From Tieghemiomyces parasiticus (lineage: Eukaryota; Kickxellomycota; Dimargaritomycetes; Dimargaritales; Dimargaritaceae), in the NCBI GenBank assembly GCA_027575765.1, contig JANBPT010000079.1, forward strand, positions 17,043 through 81,042: a stretch of 64,000 bases of DNA. Reading direction: 5' to 3'. The notes under the pieces are model-generated. The model was not told the origin of the DNA and searched no databases. It saw only the letters and a program-made list of their open reading frames with translations. Position numbers and translations under genes: made by a program. Positions 23,801-37,000 of this stretch are shown here, piece after piece. Within the stretch, counting starts at the first letter, position 1; each line of letters starts with the position of its first letter.

Positions 23801-26800
23801 GATACGCAACCCCTAATACCACATAACACCGGAGGAGGAGGAGGAGGAGGAAAGGGATCAGGCCTAGCTTCCCTATTGCTGAAAGGCGACATAAATTAAA
23901 CCCGGGGGATATACATCTTGGCCGAATTGTATGGGGTTGGGTGCCCAACCTTCCTCCTCCCTTGCCAGGGATTCTTATTTTTATTGTTCATCACCCCCCC
24001 GCTTTCCCCTTGCCATCTGCAAAGGCTCTTCTTTAAGGGGGGGAACAGGCATAACTTCAGAATGGCCCAAGAGATGTGATCTTGCCTTGTAGATTCAGCT
24101 GTGCCATGGGATGCATGGCTCAACTTAATAACGCGTCACTTGTCGCCGAACACCCATCATATCGAATGCTGAAGGATGAGAGAGGGGGGACTCTTTGTGT
24201 GTGTCAGTGTGTGCAGTGTCCCGCTGCTGAAACGTTAATGTCCGAGTTGAAATAGGAGAGGGGCACAACAGCATCGTCACATACCGGTTCAGCCCTGTAC
24301 ATTTTTCTAGCCGTTCCCGATGATACCGGATACTTCAGGCTGGCGAACTTCACCCCCTATTGTACGTATTCAGTAGTCTATTGACGAGCGGTTATGAAAT
24401 TAGGCAAACACATGGGTACCACGGTGTGGAAATAAGGACCTGCGGAGGAAGTAGGTGAGGAAAGGGTGGCGTTCATGACGCAAGGAGGTGGGTGGGTAAG
24501 GGGAAGAGGAGGCCGGAATGGTCAAGGGTGGCTTCATCTGACCGATGGAACTTCCCGGGGGCCGGTCACGTATGTAAGGAAAGGGCCTCAGATGAAGTGT
24601 GTGTCTATCTAGTGTGAGTCTAAGGCGGGCAACCTGTTGGTAGAGGCCTTAAGGTCTGGTCCGGCTGCGCGACAAACGGGCCTGCATAGATTGGCACTTT
24701 CGGATACCAGTGGAGAAGTGAATACGGAAGCTGTTTGAGCGCTAAGAGTCGAAAGAGCCTCTCGCCCTCCCCCTCCTACCCGCCTCTCACCCAGCCTCTC
24801 ATAAAAAATTTACCCTCCTCCCAGCCTACGACTTTCCATTCGAACGTTAGTTTCGCACAAGGTGCGGGGTTTACTACAACTAACCGGAACCCAATAGCCG
24901 GTGGTGTGCTATTGGTACCGTCTCGTCCATCGCCATCAATTAAGTGGACGGCATATACCCAATTGACAAGTTGACTATGATGAAATATGCCGATGGTTAC
25001 GGGGACAAGTCATGCACTGCGTGCCGACGACGACGTTTAGGGGTGCCTTATTATTGCCTCCATGGCTGGCTGAAGAGCATACGGAAGTCCTCTCACGTTT
25101 CCCCTTAAGGGTGCTCCAGCTCGGTGCTGGTTAAATCCGATACATCGACTATAGTGCTAGGGCCTCGGATGCCGGTTAGACTCAGGGAGACGAAGGGGGG
25201 GGGGAACGAGAACTAGCGCCCAGAGAAGGCCGAGTGGTACACGGCAACGGGCTATCACTCGACGGTGAGCATAGTAGTTACGATGGTTGTTTACTGGGAC
25301 GGTACGCGCGCCCGCTCGGTGCTAACGTAAATAGCATGGGATACGGCGACGCGTGTCGCGGCAACAAAGATAAAATAACCAGATTAAACATAATATAGGA
25401 AAAATGGTGAACAGAAAAATTAACTACGGAACCCTCGGTTACTACTACTTCGGGCTCGGCATATCAAGGAGTTGGGGGGAAAAAGAATCTACATCCCTGC
25501 ATAACATTGGGCCTTTCCCCTCCCCCCTAATTGAACATTTTCCCCCGAAGGTCTTTTACGCGCTATTGCCCCTTCAGGCTATTAAGGAGTCCGCTAGATA
25601 CCTTCAAGAGTCAGAGCTGGTGTCCGCACCACCCGACAACATTGGCCGTTATCAGTTGGGAAATATAACGGGGGTTTGTAATGGACCTTCGTTCTATTTC
25701 ATGGCACAATGTGGTTTAGTATTGCGACCCTGTACTGTTGCGGACCACCCCTCTCCCTCTTGACGAGGACGTTCGCCAAGAATGAATTACATATATAGAA
25801 ATCTATTATCACTCTGTGAATCGTACAGAGTCCCGATTTCCTTACTCCCCCCTCTTTTTCTCTGATTGAAATCGTCGGGGTAGGAGCGGATACGGCGGCC
25901 AGTTATATGAATTCATACGGTCGCTCTCCCTCGCCTCATTCGCCAGAGTCTCACTACTTGGGGTACCCAGTACGAAATACCTAGGTGGATTATTTTGTTG
26001 GTGTGTACCAAGGGTCGTTATCTATTCCACCGTACGCGCGGGTACGGGTGATCAGAGGTGGGTGAGAGGAGGGCGTCCACTATTTCACCCACCATGGCCC
26101 TCGTGCTCCCTTATACCCCCATCTTCATCATAAATCTTTTGCGAAACGCCAGTTGACCCGTACTGTCGCCAGTAAACTATCCGTCCTCCTACTGTGAGGG
26201 GGCCTTTTAGCGGGGCCGTACGGTTAAACCCACCGGACGGAAGAGGTGTGGTGGGTGCTAAACGGTGAGGTTGTGTTTCTAATTTTTCGAATCTACAGCA
26301 GACGCGTAATGGGGTGAGTTGGGCCGTTAGGGTTGGTGTAAAGTAATCGTTTTGTTTTTCTATTTACTATATAACTTTTCCCCGGTGTACCTTATCATCC
26401 CCTCCCCCCTCATTGAACCCTCTCATAAATGAGATTATGGCAACAAGGTATTTTCACTTCCTGGTCTCAATTATATATTTAAGGCCATTAGGCCAAACCC
26501 AGAGTTAACTTTGGAGTCCTTGGATCATCGAGTGGTTAACAATCAATCTGCGGTAGGCTCGCTGGGTGACATGGGCTAAGGGAGCTGGCTTTGAACGTAC
26601 GCGAGCTTAAGATGCGGAAGCTACATCTCACTGTTATAGATTTCCGATGCGTAAGGAGTGACGCCATCGACATCGGCACCCTTAATCATAATCCAGATTA
26701 TTAAAATGCGCTTCATTGGATGAATACGTAACTGTCACATCATATAGTAACCTTGGTCGGGCCTCCAGCAGGTGCATTCGCATACACATCAACCCTTCCA

Positions 26801-27906
26801 CCCGCAGCACGGCTATCGGATATGGCTGTGGGCGACACAAGTGACTCACTCCTAATGGCCCACCTCTTCAAACCCACAAAGAACAACCTCATACGCGCTG
26901 CAGCCCCCCTCGCCGCCCTCCCCGAGGGAAGGAGGGGGGAAGTAGATAAGGTGACGGTAATTATATTACCTCTCGCCTACGGAGAGGGGGGTTGCATAGC
27001 TAATATGAAGTTATTTTGGCGCCATGTAGTCTTAAGCAGCCTCGGATCTATCATATGTTTCTGCCTAGGCTGGCGTATTTCGCTTCGCCAAGTCCGTCAG
27101 TGTTACAGTCGCAGCCCAGCCACCCGGCTACGGCCCGTTTTCTTTTCCTCAGCCTGGTTATTCCTCAAGTAATGGTTCGGAGTACTACCATCACAGTCGC
27201 CATTTCTTAATCTCCTTGGAAGGTACCTACTGCCTCGGCATGTATTCAGGCCCCCCTTTGCCCTATTATCTGACTGATCCAAGCCCCCGCCAAGCTCGAT
27301 AGATGAGGCCTTACACATAGGTGCAGCATGAGCATGTTTCAGGGTAATTTATTACCTTTGGTTTATCTCTGCTCTCAGCTGCCAAGTTGCACCTTGAACC
27401 CCTAAACCACCACCTCTCCGCGCTTCCCCCCCTAGTATTTCGGAGGTTATGGCTTGGACTGTCACATGCATGAGCGTTGAGTCAGCGATTATGACTAGAA
27501 TCATCGCCTTCTCTGTTTGATTTCTATACAGTGGTCCATCTCAAGCCGCAGTTACGAGGGAACATGAGGTGCAACCTTGATGAAGAAGACAATGAGAGGC
27601 AACAGGAAAGGAAATGGGGTAGGGGTTGAGCGTTTCAGCCGTGTGTCGATGCCAGGGGCTGAGGGGCGATCGTTCCTAATCTCGGTCAATGTTGAGATAC
27701 AACCGATGGGAGAATGCGGTTGGCCAAAGGTAATTATGCAATCAAGGCCGGGTCGGGCCACGCCTCCCCTGTCGAGCACACGCCATCGGGCCTGGTCCCC
27801 ACATCGCCGATCCGAAATTCAGCCGATGCAGCGATTAGGACGACGGCAAACGGTGCCGTGTTCCAAGATCGACGATAGCACGCTAGATTCTTAAAAAAAA
27901 AACTTC

Positions 27907-28190
27907 TCATTGCGTCTTGTACCGACCCGGGACATAGTCCCCCCCGCCCCTCCCGTAGCGTAAATATATCCCTATTCTTCCAAAAACCATTTCCAGAGCC
28001 GCCGCTAGGATCATACGATTGTTAAGATCTTTCCTGTTCCCACTGGGGTCCGGATGCATGAAAAAGCGGGGCGCTATGTCATCAGCGGCTTCATCTCTCA
28101 TTACATCTTTCAAAAAGTCCCGGTTGTGGAAAAGATGGCGAGCCACCCGCATCAGATGCGCGCCGATACAGTTTAGGTCGAATGTTTTTA
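27907..28190 (-). CDS. Exon-like open segment, unrecognised (speculative)
   Basis: The minus strand is open for about 94 codons, with an ATG at 28152. Reading in from an AG at the upstream end, the translation has ordinary globular composition (for example HLFHNRDFLKDVMRDEA and NNRMILAAALEMVFG), unlike the skewed open frames nearby. A CTAAC branch-like motif lies about 20 bases before that AG, as in the proven introns of this window. No partner exon with matching phase was found, and no family is recognised. It may equally be chance. Confidence 0.15.
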
Positions 28191-31100
28191 TAGAATGTGA
28201 TGAGTAAATAAGGAAATCCTAACGAGAACCAAGGGTCGCGTTAGGATGGGATACAGTGATGGATAATTAGGGGACGAGGGTACACTTATGTCCAGGGTTT
28301 TCCAACCGGCTCGGACAGGTGCAACTCTTTCCCCCAAACAGAGTCGAGCTAGCCACGGCTAAACCGCCACATCATCGTCTCCCCGCTGGAACCAGGCCCC
28401 CATGGCGGGGCGCTAGATCGATTGGAAGTGAAGGGGAGGGTATGGCGAGATGGCGGCAGTCACACTGCGGGAATAGTCCGTAATTCTGGATGTACTAGGC
28501 GTAATGGTATAGCGTCAGTGTTGTAAAATATAGTTAGCTGCCGTCGTTTGGATGTTCACAAGGAGTGCGGTTCACAATTCAGGGTTGTAGATAAATAAGA
28601 AACATACAACCCTGGGGGAGTAGATCAAGTCGGGCCTGTGCCATGCACTGCGGCCGCATAGCCTTAGTTTAAGTCACTGCCTAGTTCGGTATCTTCTATA
28701 TAACACTATAACAATGTTGGCGGTTCAGAGAAGGGCACGGCCACACAGATTTAGAGTGAAGAGAGCGGTGCAGGCCCGTCGTCGACATAACTTCTCACCC
28801 TTTTTTCATACCTTCATGACTGACACTGGGCCTCATGCCTCAAATCGTTTCACCAGTTATTCTTTTTTTTGGGGGGGAACTATCTATCCTGGACCACATT
28901 GACGGACAAACGCCCCGTTTCGATAGTCCCCATGATGCACTGCCCTCCCCCCCTCTTTTGAAATAAACGGCTTTCGATCCGCTGTGCCGATAAAACGGTC
29001 AAGGATCAAGATAACTGGCCGCCGATCCCCCTTCGGGTTAAACCGCTATCGGGCAGCCCGATAGGAGGGAGAGGGGGTCGAAAAGCGTGGACCAGTTTAA
29101 AGAAGCGTTCAATAAAAGCTGGTGAGGGATTGAACACAGCAAGGAATGGAATATAGCTAGCATACAGTGAAAGAAAGCCCGGGCCGCAGTGTGATTGAAG
29201 CAGTCGACCGTCTGCACACGGATATCCGTTGATGCCGATCCGTAAATTTTAAAATTCTTTAATGATTATCCAGAGCTGCCCCAAGGGGACGAATCAAAGT
29301 ACATATTACCAGCGCCAGGATAATAGCAATACAGATCAACTGACCACGCCACACCTGTCCTGCTCGGTTCCTTGTAATAATGACATGGCTAATTGATCTC
29401 TAGGCGTCCACGCGAACTAAACGAGTGAAAATCCCATATCAATAGGGAAATATACTAGGATGCAATCAGTGCAAGCAGCTAAGTGGATTATGGTTATTAC
29501 GACCAGTACCACCCAAGAGTCGCATCTACAAATATATTTTCTTTCGCTAGATTTAAGTTTCCGCATAGTTATCTGATGCCACCAGCCGGTGGAGGGTCGA
29601 CTGTTGGTAATAATAAATGAAGTCGGATCGTAGTTCGGATGGGGCATACAAAAGTCACCCTCAAGCAAAGCTTCCTTAGGACTGTACAACCAACCGTTTA
29701 CGGCCAGCCAAGGTGGTCGTTAACTAATGGGTAGTATACTTCCTTATTCGAACGTTCGCTATTCCCCTGGCTCATTACGGGCCCACCACATTTTCGCGGG
29801 ATATGACAACATTCTCTCCGACGTATTGTCAGCCGCTTGCACAGGGTATAGTCCTTTGAATTCAAGCCACCTAATTGACAACACAGTCCTTCCTAGACCC
29901 TAGTGAGAAGGGGGGGGGACCACTGCAGCGAGGCAAAGAGGAGAAAGTGGGCATAACTTTACTCAAGTCGTCACTTATTTCTACCCCTACGCGTCGCCGG
30001 TTGAGGGGCATAATTCCTATGCCGAAGGGCGGGTTCGTTTATGGACATGTCGTGGCGTGTCTACAGATATGATCTGTGTCGTGGTATATCGAGGTCCCTA
30101 ATGAACTTCACTGACCTCGTCTCCACTGAACTAAAAATCCAACTCGGGCCCCATCATCACTTGTGGAGCATACCAGGAAGCCAACAACTCACTCCTACGC
30201 TCCTCTTTACCAGCCCTTGGTAGAAAGTGGGGTTTGAGAGTATATACTCTCCACTTACTCTCTTTGTAGCACCATTACTATTTTGACGTGGGCTCGCCCT
30301 AGTACGAATATGCCCCGTACGTTAGCAGTAATATTTCGAGGGTCGCTACCACTCCTCCCCCTTTGGAGACTCGTCTAATGGAGGGTGGGGGGTACATTAA
30401 CATCAAGGGTAGTACCCTAATCTATACAGGTCTATCTCCTCCCTTCATTTCCATTTTTGCCGCGCACCCCCTTTTCACCCTGAAAATCCGTGCGCATTAG
30501 AACCTTAGAACCCTTTCCTTGCACGATCCTCCCTATGGTACTATCATGACCGAAGCTGGCTCATTTTTACCGAATCCATCACCCCCCCTTCGCGTCCATG
30601 CTGTGCCGATCGTCAGTTTTGCTTGCCCGGGTCTGAGTGTTCGGGTTGAAAGTAACAAGAACGGCCTAGACTGTCGATGCGCCGTACCAGAATGGCTGTT
30701 ATATTTCACACCAGGACATCGTCTCTTACAGTCTGTAAAGAGTATGCTAGTATTTGTATTGATTAATCTCACCGGCTCATCAGTGGTGCTGATGATTCCG
30801 GCATGTCCCTAGGTCGACTACCAGTCGAGTGTACCGGACTAGACTCACCCAACCACCCGAAAGTACATCAGTTGGGCACTACGCCGCCACATCGACGCAT
30901 CAAAGTCCGGTTGTTACTATTCTACGATCGCCGATATTCCGCCCCATCGCTCGATAGGATTCTCGATCCATCACCCGAACGGCAATTTCGCCATTGAGAA
31001 AGGTAGCTGACCTCATCTGAGAAGCAGGGATAGAGAAAGAGAGGGTGGGGGTGTAGGAAGGCACCAGCCCGGTTCATAGTAGCAACCCGATCTGGGCGCT

Positions 31101-34100
31101 CCTCACTGGTCATTAAAGCTACTCGCTTAATAGTATCTGGTAGGATGGCCACTGACCCGGTGTGTAAAATGGCGACATTTGCTGAATCTGTAACGGTCTT
31201 TTCAGTTATGGAAATGAGATGAATAGCCAGGGGTGTGCACCGGCTACTTGGAAGCGGGAATACTTCCCTGGAACAGTATGCCAAACAACGAGCCCTCCAA
31301 CCTTTGCTCCTTGAGGCCTGGGTAATTTCTGGCTTGGTTGGCAGTATTATGCCGGCCGGTGTATCACCACACGGCTAGTGGGGGCCGGCTTCCCAGCTTG
31401 AACAACGTGATTGCACCCGTCGTTCGCATCAACCAGGGTCCACACTAGACACCTTACGCAATGCCGGACGGTTGCTTCAAATCGATACCCGAGCTCAACG
31501 GCGTTTAGAGGCCGAGGTGAGGTGCACGCCTTCATTACCTTATTCGGGCCTGATACTGTAGCTCCCCTCCCTTCGCTTAAATTCATACCCCGCGCGTGAA
31601 CCTATCCCAGCTGCACGGCCCCTCCCTACGTCTGGTTACCTCATATGTAAAATCCAACTCCCTCGGCGGCCTATTTACGGAATGTGTTGTACTACGGCCA
31701 CGGTCCATATCTACCCCTGACCAGCTCGCCACCCCCCAAGTGCACCATGAAAATGCATTGTCATTGCGTTGTTATTTTTGGTCGGCACCGCCTTAGCCCA
31801 ACATACTCTGCATGTATTCTGAAGTACGTAGTTGCTGCCTCTGCCACCTCCACCTTTTATTACGGTTCGACATAGCCAACCACTATCGTGCAGCGTGGTC
31901 TGTCCAGAGTAGTCGTCTTTTGGCCCAGCTGGATTTCGCTAAAAGCCAGTTTGACAAGTAGATTTTTTGTATCTAATGTATCTGTGATGACGACGGCTGG
32001 TGTTTCTTACTATTTTTTAAAGACAGCCGATAAGTAAAGTGGCGACCGGATATCATTGCCATTGTAACCACTCCTACAGCCTACTGGCACACTCTAACCT
32101 ACCCGGTTGGGATATTGGTACCAAAAATCGTCTTAAATTGATTAAAAAACCCGCGGACACAGCCGTGGCCTCCAATTGCTCTCCTTCCTTCCCCTTATTA
32201 GCGAAACATAACCGACTCTACGCTACAATCATAGTTTTTTTTCCTCATGCTGCCAATAAGCCTTGGTGGCGGACTCTTTCCGTCAAACGCTAAGGGATCG
32301 GCGAGTTTCGTATACCAATCCCAGATGGATATGAATAAGTAAAATGTAGAGAGTGGATAAGCGGCTGTTTGGAGCGTACTGGGCGGGTATAGCGCACTGT
32401 AGTATAGCTAATCCCCGGTATACTCTAATCGGCTTAATCCAATGCGCATATATTGGCTAGTAAGAGCTGTTGTCGCCATTGTTTCATCAAAATGGTTCCA
32501 ATGTTAAGCCATATGCATTACGATCCAAGTCGCGCCAGGGATTTAAATAGAAAGCACAATGCCCCAAGTACATTAGGGAGGGGGGCGCTTTACCCCTATC
32601 TATTTGAGTGCCGGCGATACGCCATTTCTATAAACCAACCCGACTGACAGTACCCATTTCATTAAATATTTTTTCTCTCCTTGACTTTCCCGGATAACTC
32701 CGCCTTCTATGAAAACCAGGCTGCAGAAATAGACACCCCAGTTTGTTTATAGGTGGTTAGGCGGCTTTCAAACGGGTCACGGCCCCCTTGAAAAGTACTA
32801 TCCTGGTCTAACCATCCTTGAGACAAAATTGGTGGACCTAGCGAAGGCAGACTCGGGCCCCTGTTATAGGGATATCGCAACTGATTAGTGCGCAGCTCAC
32901 ACGAGCATATCACTTACCACCTACCACCGTGTTGGCCACTTTCTACGGTGATATAAAGGTGTAAACCTCCCGCAACTTTTCGGCGTCCAGGTGGCCTAAC
33001 GCTAGTCAGCGCCAGTCGTGCATACGTAGAGTAATCCGGCTTCCGAACAGCCAGGATAAGGTTAGCACCTACCTATTGGGTACAACTTCTTTTGCTGATA
33101 AGACCCTAATCTACATTGACAAGTCATCGCCTAGGATGAGAGCTCAGGTCTGGTAGAATGTCAACTCAGGTAGGCCGAAGCCTCCTCCGAAGTGAAATTC
33201 ACTGTCGGCATCCGAAAGCCGACGCCCGCAGAACTCATGCAAGCCACGGCGACGTCGGGTAGATACCATGACGGGATGTGTAGCCCGAGAGGGGTAGAAA
33301 CTAGAAGAAAGACCGAGGGAGGGTCGCCGGCGAGCAGGCCAAGTAGAATAAAGAAAGAGTATTTATTACATACTTAACAAACCTACAATTATGGGCGATT
33401 CGTCGTCTTTACGTAGGTGTGGTTCGAGTGATGACTCGAAACCGTTTGGTGTAGCTTGAGGCGCTTGGTTTTCGGAGATTTGTTCTCCCTGAAGAGGCGG
33501 ATCCAAAATCGAGCCAGGTTCACTTCCGAAGTCGGAAGGCCACTGCCTTCAAATTTTCTAAAGGATAAGAATAATCCGCGAGGGAGGTTTGAGGATTCTA
33601 TCAGGAAGACAGGTTCTGAAGGGAGGTGACTTTCTTGGACAAGGAGGTTTCCTGGGGGTGCTTGTGGTCGATTGAAATGACTTCCCAGTTTAATTCCATT
33701 GGAGCATTGGTTGATGCCGCATCCGCGCCTCCGCGCACCCCATGTCATAGCTTGATCCCGATCAGTGATAGCCTACCTATTTGGTAGTCTGCATTATCCA
33801 GGCTTCACGCTTTTATCCATATCGATTATCCCCCCTTCTTTGCCTAGTTTCCAAATACCCTTTCCGATAGGCGTTCAATCTACCTGATCTTCGAACATCG
33901 CCTCCATCCCAGGCGCTACCGCCTCTTATCCTTCTAGGACCTTCTCCTTCTCTACCCTTGCTCTAGCGGCTACCTAGCCGCCCTTCTATCCATGCCGGCG
34001 CCCGGTCCCGCCACGGCCTGTCGTCCTGAATTCCCCTAGTCCAGGCTGGCTAGTTACTTGATTGATGCTGGCCATCATTCAAGTATAGAAGACCTAACAG

Positions 34101-35690
34101 TCGCCATACAATAAATGACAGCCATTATCCCATATAACAACCTCCAACTCCCGTTTGAAGCTTTAAAAGCTTGTTCAGTACTAAATACAACTTAATCCTA
34201 CCACAGTACTCCTTGGTTACAATACGATCGGGCCCTCATAGAACTGGTAAGGGGCCAAGACAAGTGGCTCATAAACTTATTCGTGACTCACCACCAGGAC
34301 CCAATCTCGCACACATCTCCCAGCTGTATAAGTCGAATAAACTCTACTATTGTCTTTCTCAATCATATCTTTATCTAACCTTGCGATTAGTACAATATAA
34401 CTAACCTCCAGGGTCCTGGATTACCACATCCTACTTTCCCCTTTCTAATCACCTCTGTTACTAGCACTAGTAAACCTGTATACCAGTTTGACCACATTTC
34501 TTCCCTAGAAGCCTTTGGCACTATTACAGGCCGTGAGGAGTCCCCATTGTAGTTTCTTATCTCTACTAGTGCGGACGACGCCGAGTCGCGGACCCACACA
34601 ATTTTTACGACCGGTTAAAACCCCGCTCCCTTGATCAAGGTGGGTGGTAAATACTGATGCGGGCCAAGTCGGTAGTATTGTAGACTCTCGATGGGCAATG
34701 CCAAGGAGTGTTATCCCTGCATCCTATAGGTAGCGTGACGCTGTTTAATCTCCCAAGACCACATAAGTAAGATGTAAAGTAAGATGTGCTTGCCAGCCAC
34801 CTGCTCACCGGTGCAAACTGCCCTGCTATAGGGCTATAGGCGCGACCCAGGGTTACTAGTACCGACCCAATAGCTTGTTAAGGGGGCTGAAGTGCGCGCT
34901 GAAGATGATTGAAGCTATGAAAACAGCTTGTCAAAACGTTCTCTGCCCAGGTCACAAACGAGCCAAAAGGTGAATGACCGGACGGTGAAGCCCTTTCTAT
35001 GCATGGCCAGCCGTATCGCTTAACCGACGGGATTAGGGTCCCACCAACGATTGTATCTAACGACTCAGCCCCGGCTGCGTACATTGGCCGCGGTCGATAG
35101 AACGAGGCTTTATTTAGGGGCCATACGTCCGAGGCCGCGTAGGACAAAGCGGAAACACGGTACATATAATAACACAGTCATCTCGGTCGCCTCAGTCTCT
35201 TCCGCCCCCCTCGGTCTTCATATAAACATGGGGTTTAGCTAATAGTATGGCTGACAGCCTATTCCGAGTGTAAGCCGAGTCTTGGTCCTTTCCTTCGGGT
35301 CGATTGAAGGGGAGACCCGAGGACGGAGACAGGCCCAGCGAGGGAAACAGGGTGACACAGCCCGAATCATGGAACCCCATGTTAATGGTGAACACTGGGC
35401 AGCGTGCCCGCCCTGCGTCTGTCACCATGCTCGGTATCACCCACAGAGGGGTGGCATTGGTGGCAAGACGCAGGTTGGTGGTTATGGTACTGGGTGACCC
35501 GTGTAAGGCCCTAATGGGAGTGGTCGACTTTTTATTTAGCCTTCACTCGGCCGACGAGCAGAGGGACAAGATGATTCGGTAGGAGACGACGACGGTAACA
35601 CACTGTCCGCCTTAAAGCCCAGCATTGGTGTCCTTTATACGCTCCGCCTGGCCCAACTACAAAAAAAGGGTAGAGCACGACTCTGCCACT

Positions 35691-35696
35691 TATAAA
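35691..35696 (+). promoter_or_regulatory. TATA box of the secreted-protein gene
   Basis: TATAAA sits in the sequence CTTATAAACCC, about 190 bases before the chosen start codon and 31 bases before a Kozak-like upstream ATG at 35727. Transcription probably begins near 35715-35725. Confidence 0.55.
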
Positions 35697-35726
35697 CCCT
35701 TCCCTCGCCGCCCTAACGCTGCCACC

Positions 35727-35798
35727 ATGTCTTCCCTACTCCTTGCCATCAGCTACCTACTGCCCCGGCCTCCGCCAGACCAACGACCCTGTTCATAG
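35727..35798 (+). CDS. Upstream ORF (23 codons) before the secreted-protein gene
   Basis: GCCACCATG is the strongest initiation context in this gene's leader. It opens a 23-residue frame (MSSLLLAISYLLPRPP...) ending at TAG, 83 bases before the main ATG and in another frame from it. It could be a regulatory uORF, or the first exon of an alternative transcript that I cannot join by consensus sites. Confidence 0.35.
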   Translation: MSSLLLAISYLLPRPPPDQRPCS

Positions 35799-35881
35799 TC
35801 TTGACCTGGTACCAGTTAACCCATTCTTTCTACGCTACTCCAACTCCGCTGGCTCTCCACAACCACGCCTGGACTACCATC

Positions 35882-37000
35882 ATGACCGCCGCGTTTCCCA
35901 TGCTCATTATCGGCCTCGTGCTGGCCCTTACACCCTCGTCCCAAGCCGGAGATATCCGTCCCACCAGTGAATTTTGGAAAACCGACCTAAACGAACAAGC
36001 CTCCTCCACTGTACCGACTACCCCTTCAACCAAGGTGCTCAGTAGCCATCCCAAAGCCCCCCTCATGAAAGGTACGGATGATAACGAGCGCATAACAAAT
36101 GCAGTGTCCCGAGCCGACGCCCTCCGCCTCACCGCCCATCGCGCCAGCGGAAAGCCCTCAGCCTTTCATCCGTATATCAGACCAGACTCCTCCACTGTAC
36201 CGACAGCCAAGGTGTCTAGGGACTTTTCCAACGTCCTCTCCGCGTATGACAATGATAACTACGAAACCATTACCAGTGGATCGCCTACGGACAGTCCAGG
36301 CATCCCTTTCAATCCTGCTGCTGCAAGCCCAAAAACGGCCAACCATGTGATGACCTCGCCCATCAACTCTGCCAGTTATGCTGATGAACTCGCTTGGAGT
36401 GGCATCAAAGCCCAGTTGTTAAACGACCCTCAATTCATGGCCGCTTACACCTCTCATCAGCGTGAAGGATTTCTTGATAGGCTGGAGGCTATCTCCCACG
36501 CTTGCCACGGCCGTCCCAACCTCAAGCCTCCGACCAACAACGCCGAGGTCATTAAGAAAGATATAGCCAAAATCCGGTACAGTGTCAATGCAGTATCTAC
36601 TAAAGATATGGAAAGGAAAATAGTTAGTAGAGACCCAAAGCCTTGGCACGGTAAGATTGGCGAACTGAACTACGTTAACAAATGTGTAGAAAGTCCCAAT
36701 TGTATGCCCGCCTTTGTGACCATGGATACCTCCCAGAAACCCCGAAAGATCGAGTTCACTATACCCTTCCATGCCGCCCAAGGGCACTCGGCAAGCCTGG
36801 ACTGTCCAGCCTTAGTTAGGCGTCTGGCGTCGACCAAAAACGATTATAGGATGGTCAGCTTGTGTACCAAGGCCCCGTCAGTCGATATAGTCAGACATTT
36901 GGCAGAGTACTTAAAAGACGATATTTCACCGGAGAGGGTGATTAACAAGGATGACCTTGTCCAAATGCGTAAGGCACTAAGCTCACGTATGGGCTGGTGA
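35882..37000 (+). CDS. Putative secreted protein of unknown family
   Basis: This is a single-exon frame. The ATG at 35882 gives 372 residues; upstream codons to 35801 are open but start with TTG. The first 22 residues (MTAAFPMLIIGLVLALTPSS) form a classic signal peptide, with likely cleavage after SSQA. The mature N-terminal third is Ser/Thr/Pro-rich. The C-terminal ~200 residues look globular, with charged helices (QREGFLDRLEAISHACHGRP) and five cysteines: one in SHACH, two in KCVESPNC, one in LDCPA and one in SLCTK. No other transmembrane segment or GPI signal is evident. I do not recognise the family. Its isolation beside a gene desert and the TATA promoter are reminiscent of a lineage-specific secreted protein, but host interaction is speculation. 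Confidence 0.7.
   Translation: MTAAFPMLIIGLVLALTPSSQAGDIRPTSEFWKTDLNEQASSTVPTTPSTKVLSSHPKAPLMKGTDDNERITNAVSRADALRLTAHRASGKPSAFHPYIRPDSSTVPTAKVSRDFSNVLSAYDNDNYETITSGSPTDSPGIPFNPAAASPKTANHVMTSPINSASYADELAWSGIKAQLLNDPQFMAAYTSHQREGFLDRLEAISHACHGRPNLKPPTNNAEVIKKDIAKIRYSVNAVSTKDMERKIVSRDPKPWHGKIGELNYVNKCVESPNCMPAFVTMDTSQKPRKIEFTIPFHAAQGHSASLDCPALVRRLASTKNDYRMVSLCTKAPSVDIVRHLAEYLKDDISPERVINKDDLVQMRKALSSRMGW

Larger units (their letters stand above)
17601..35690. other. Gene desert of 18 kb
   Basis: I find no recognisable protein domain, RNA gene or intact transposon here on either strand. The sequence has balanced base composition compared with the GC-rich genes, and stop codons are frequent. It contains homopolymer runs (G12 at 17873-17884, G10 at 25195-25204), a GGA repeat at 23831-23850 and a CA run near 19931. 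A few open frames of 80-120 codons have ordinary amino-acid composition (25404-25763 plus, 27907-28190 minus, 30922-31284 minus, 33389-33748 minus). I cannot show that any is coding. Confidence 0.5.

Noticed and set aside
25404..25763. 119-codon ATG-started frame in the gene desert
   Set aside because: Its composition is ordinary, but its length is within chance expectation for 64 kb on six frames, and there is no promoter, splice or family support.
33389..33748. 119-codon minus-strand frame with a short palindrome (TCGAGTGATGACTCGA) near its end
   Set aside because: There is no recognisable domain. I could not tell it from chance, and the palindrome does not flank a repeat or mobile gene.
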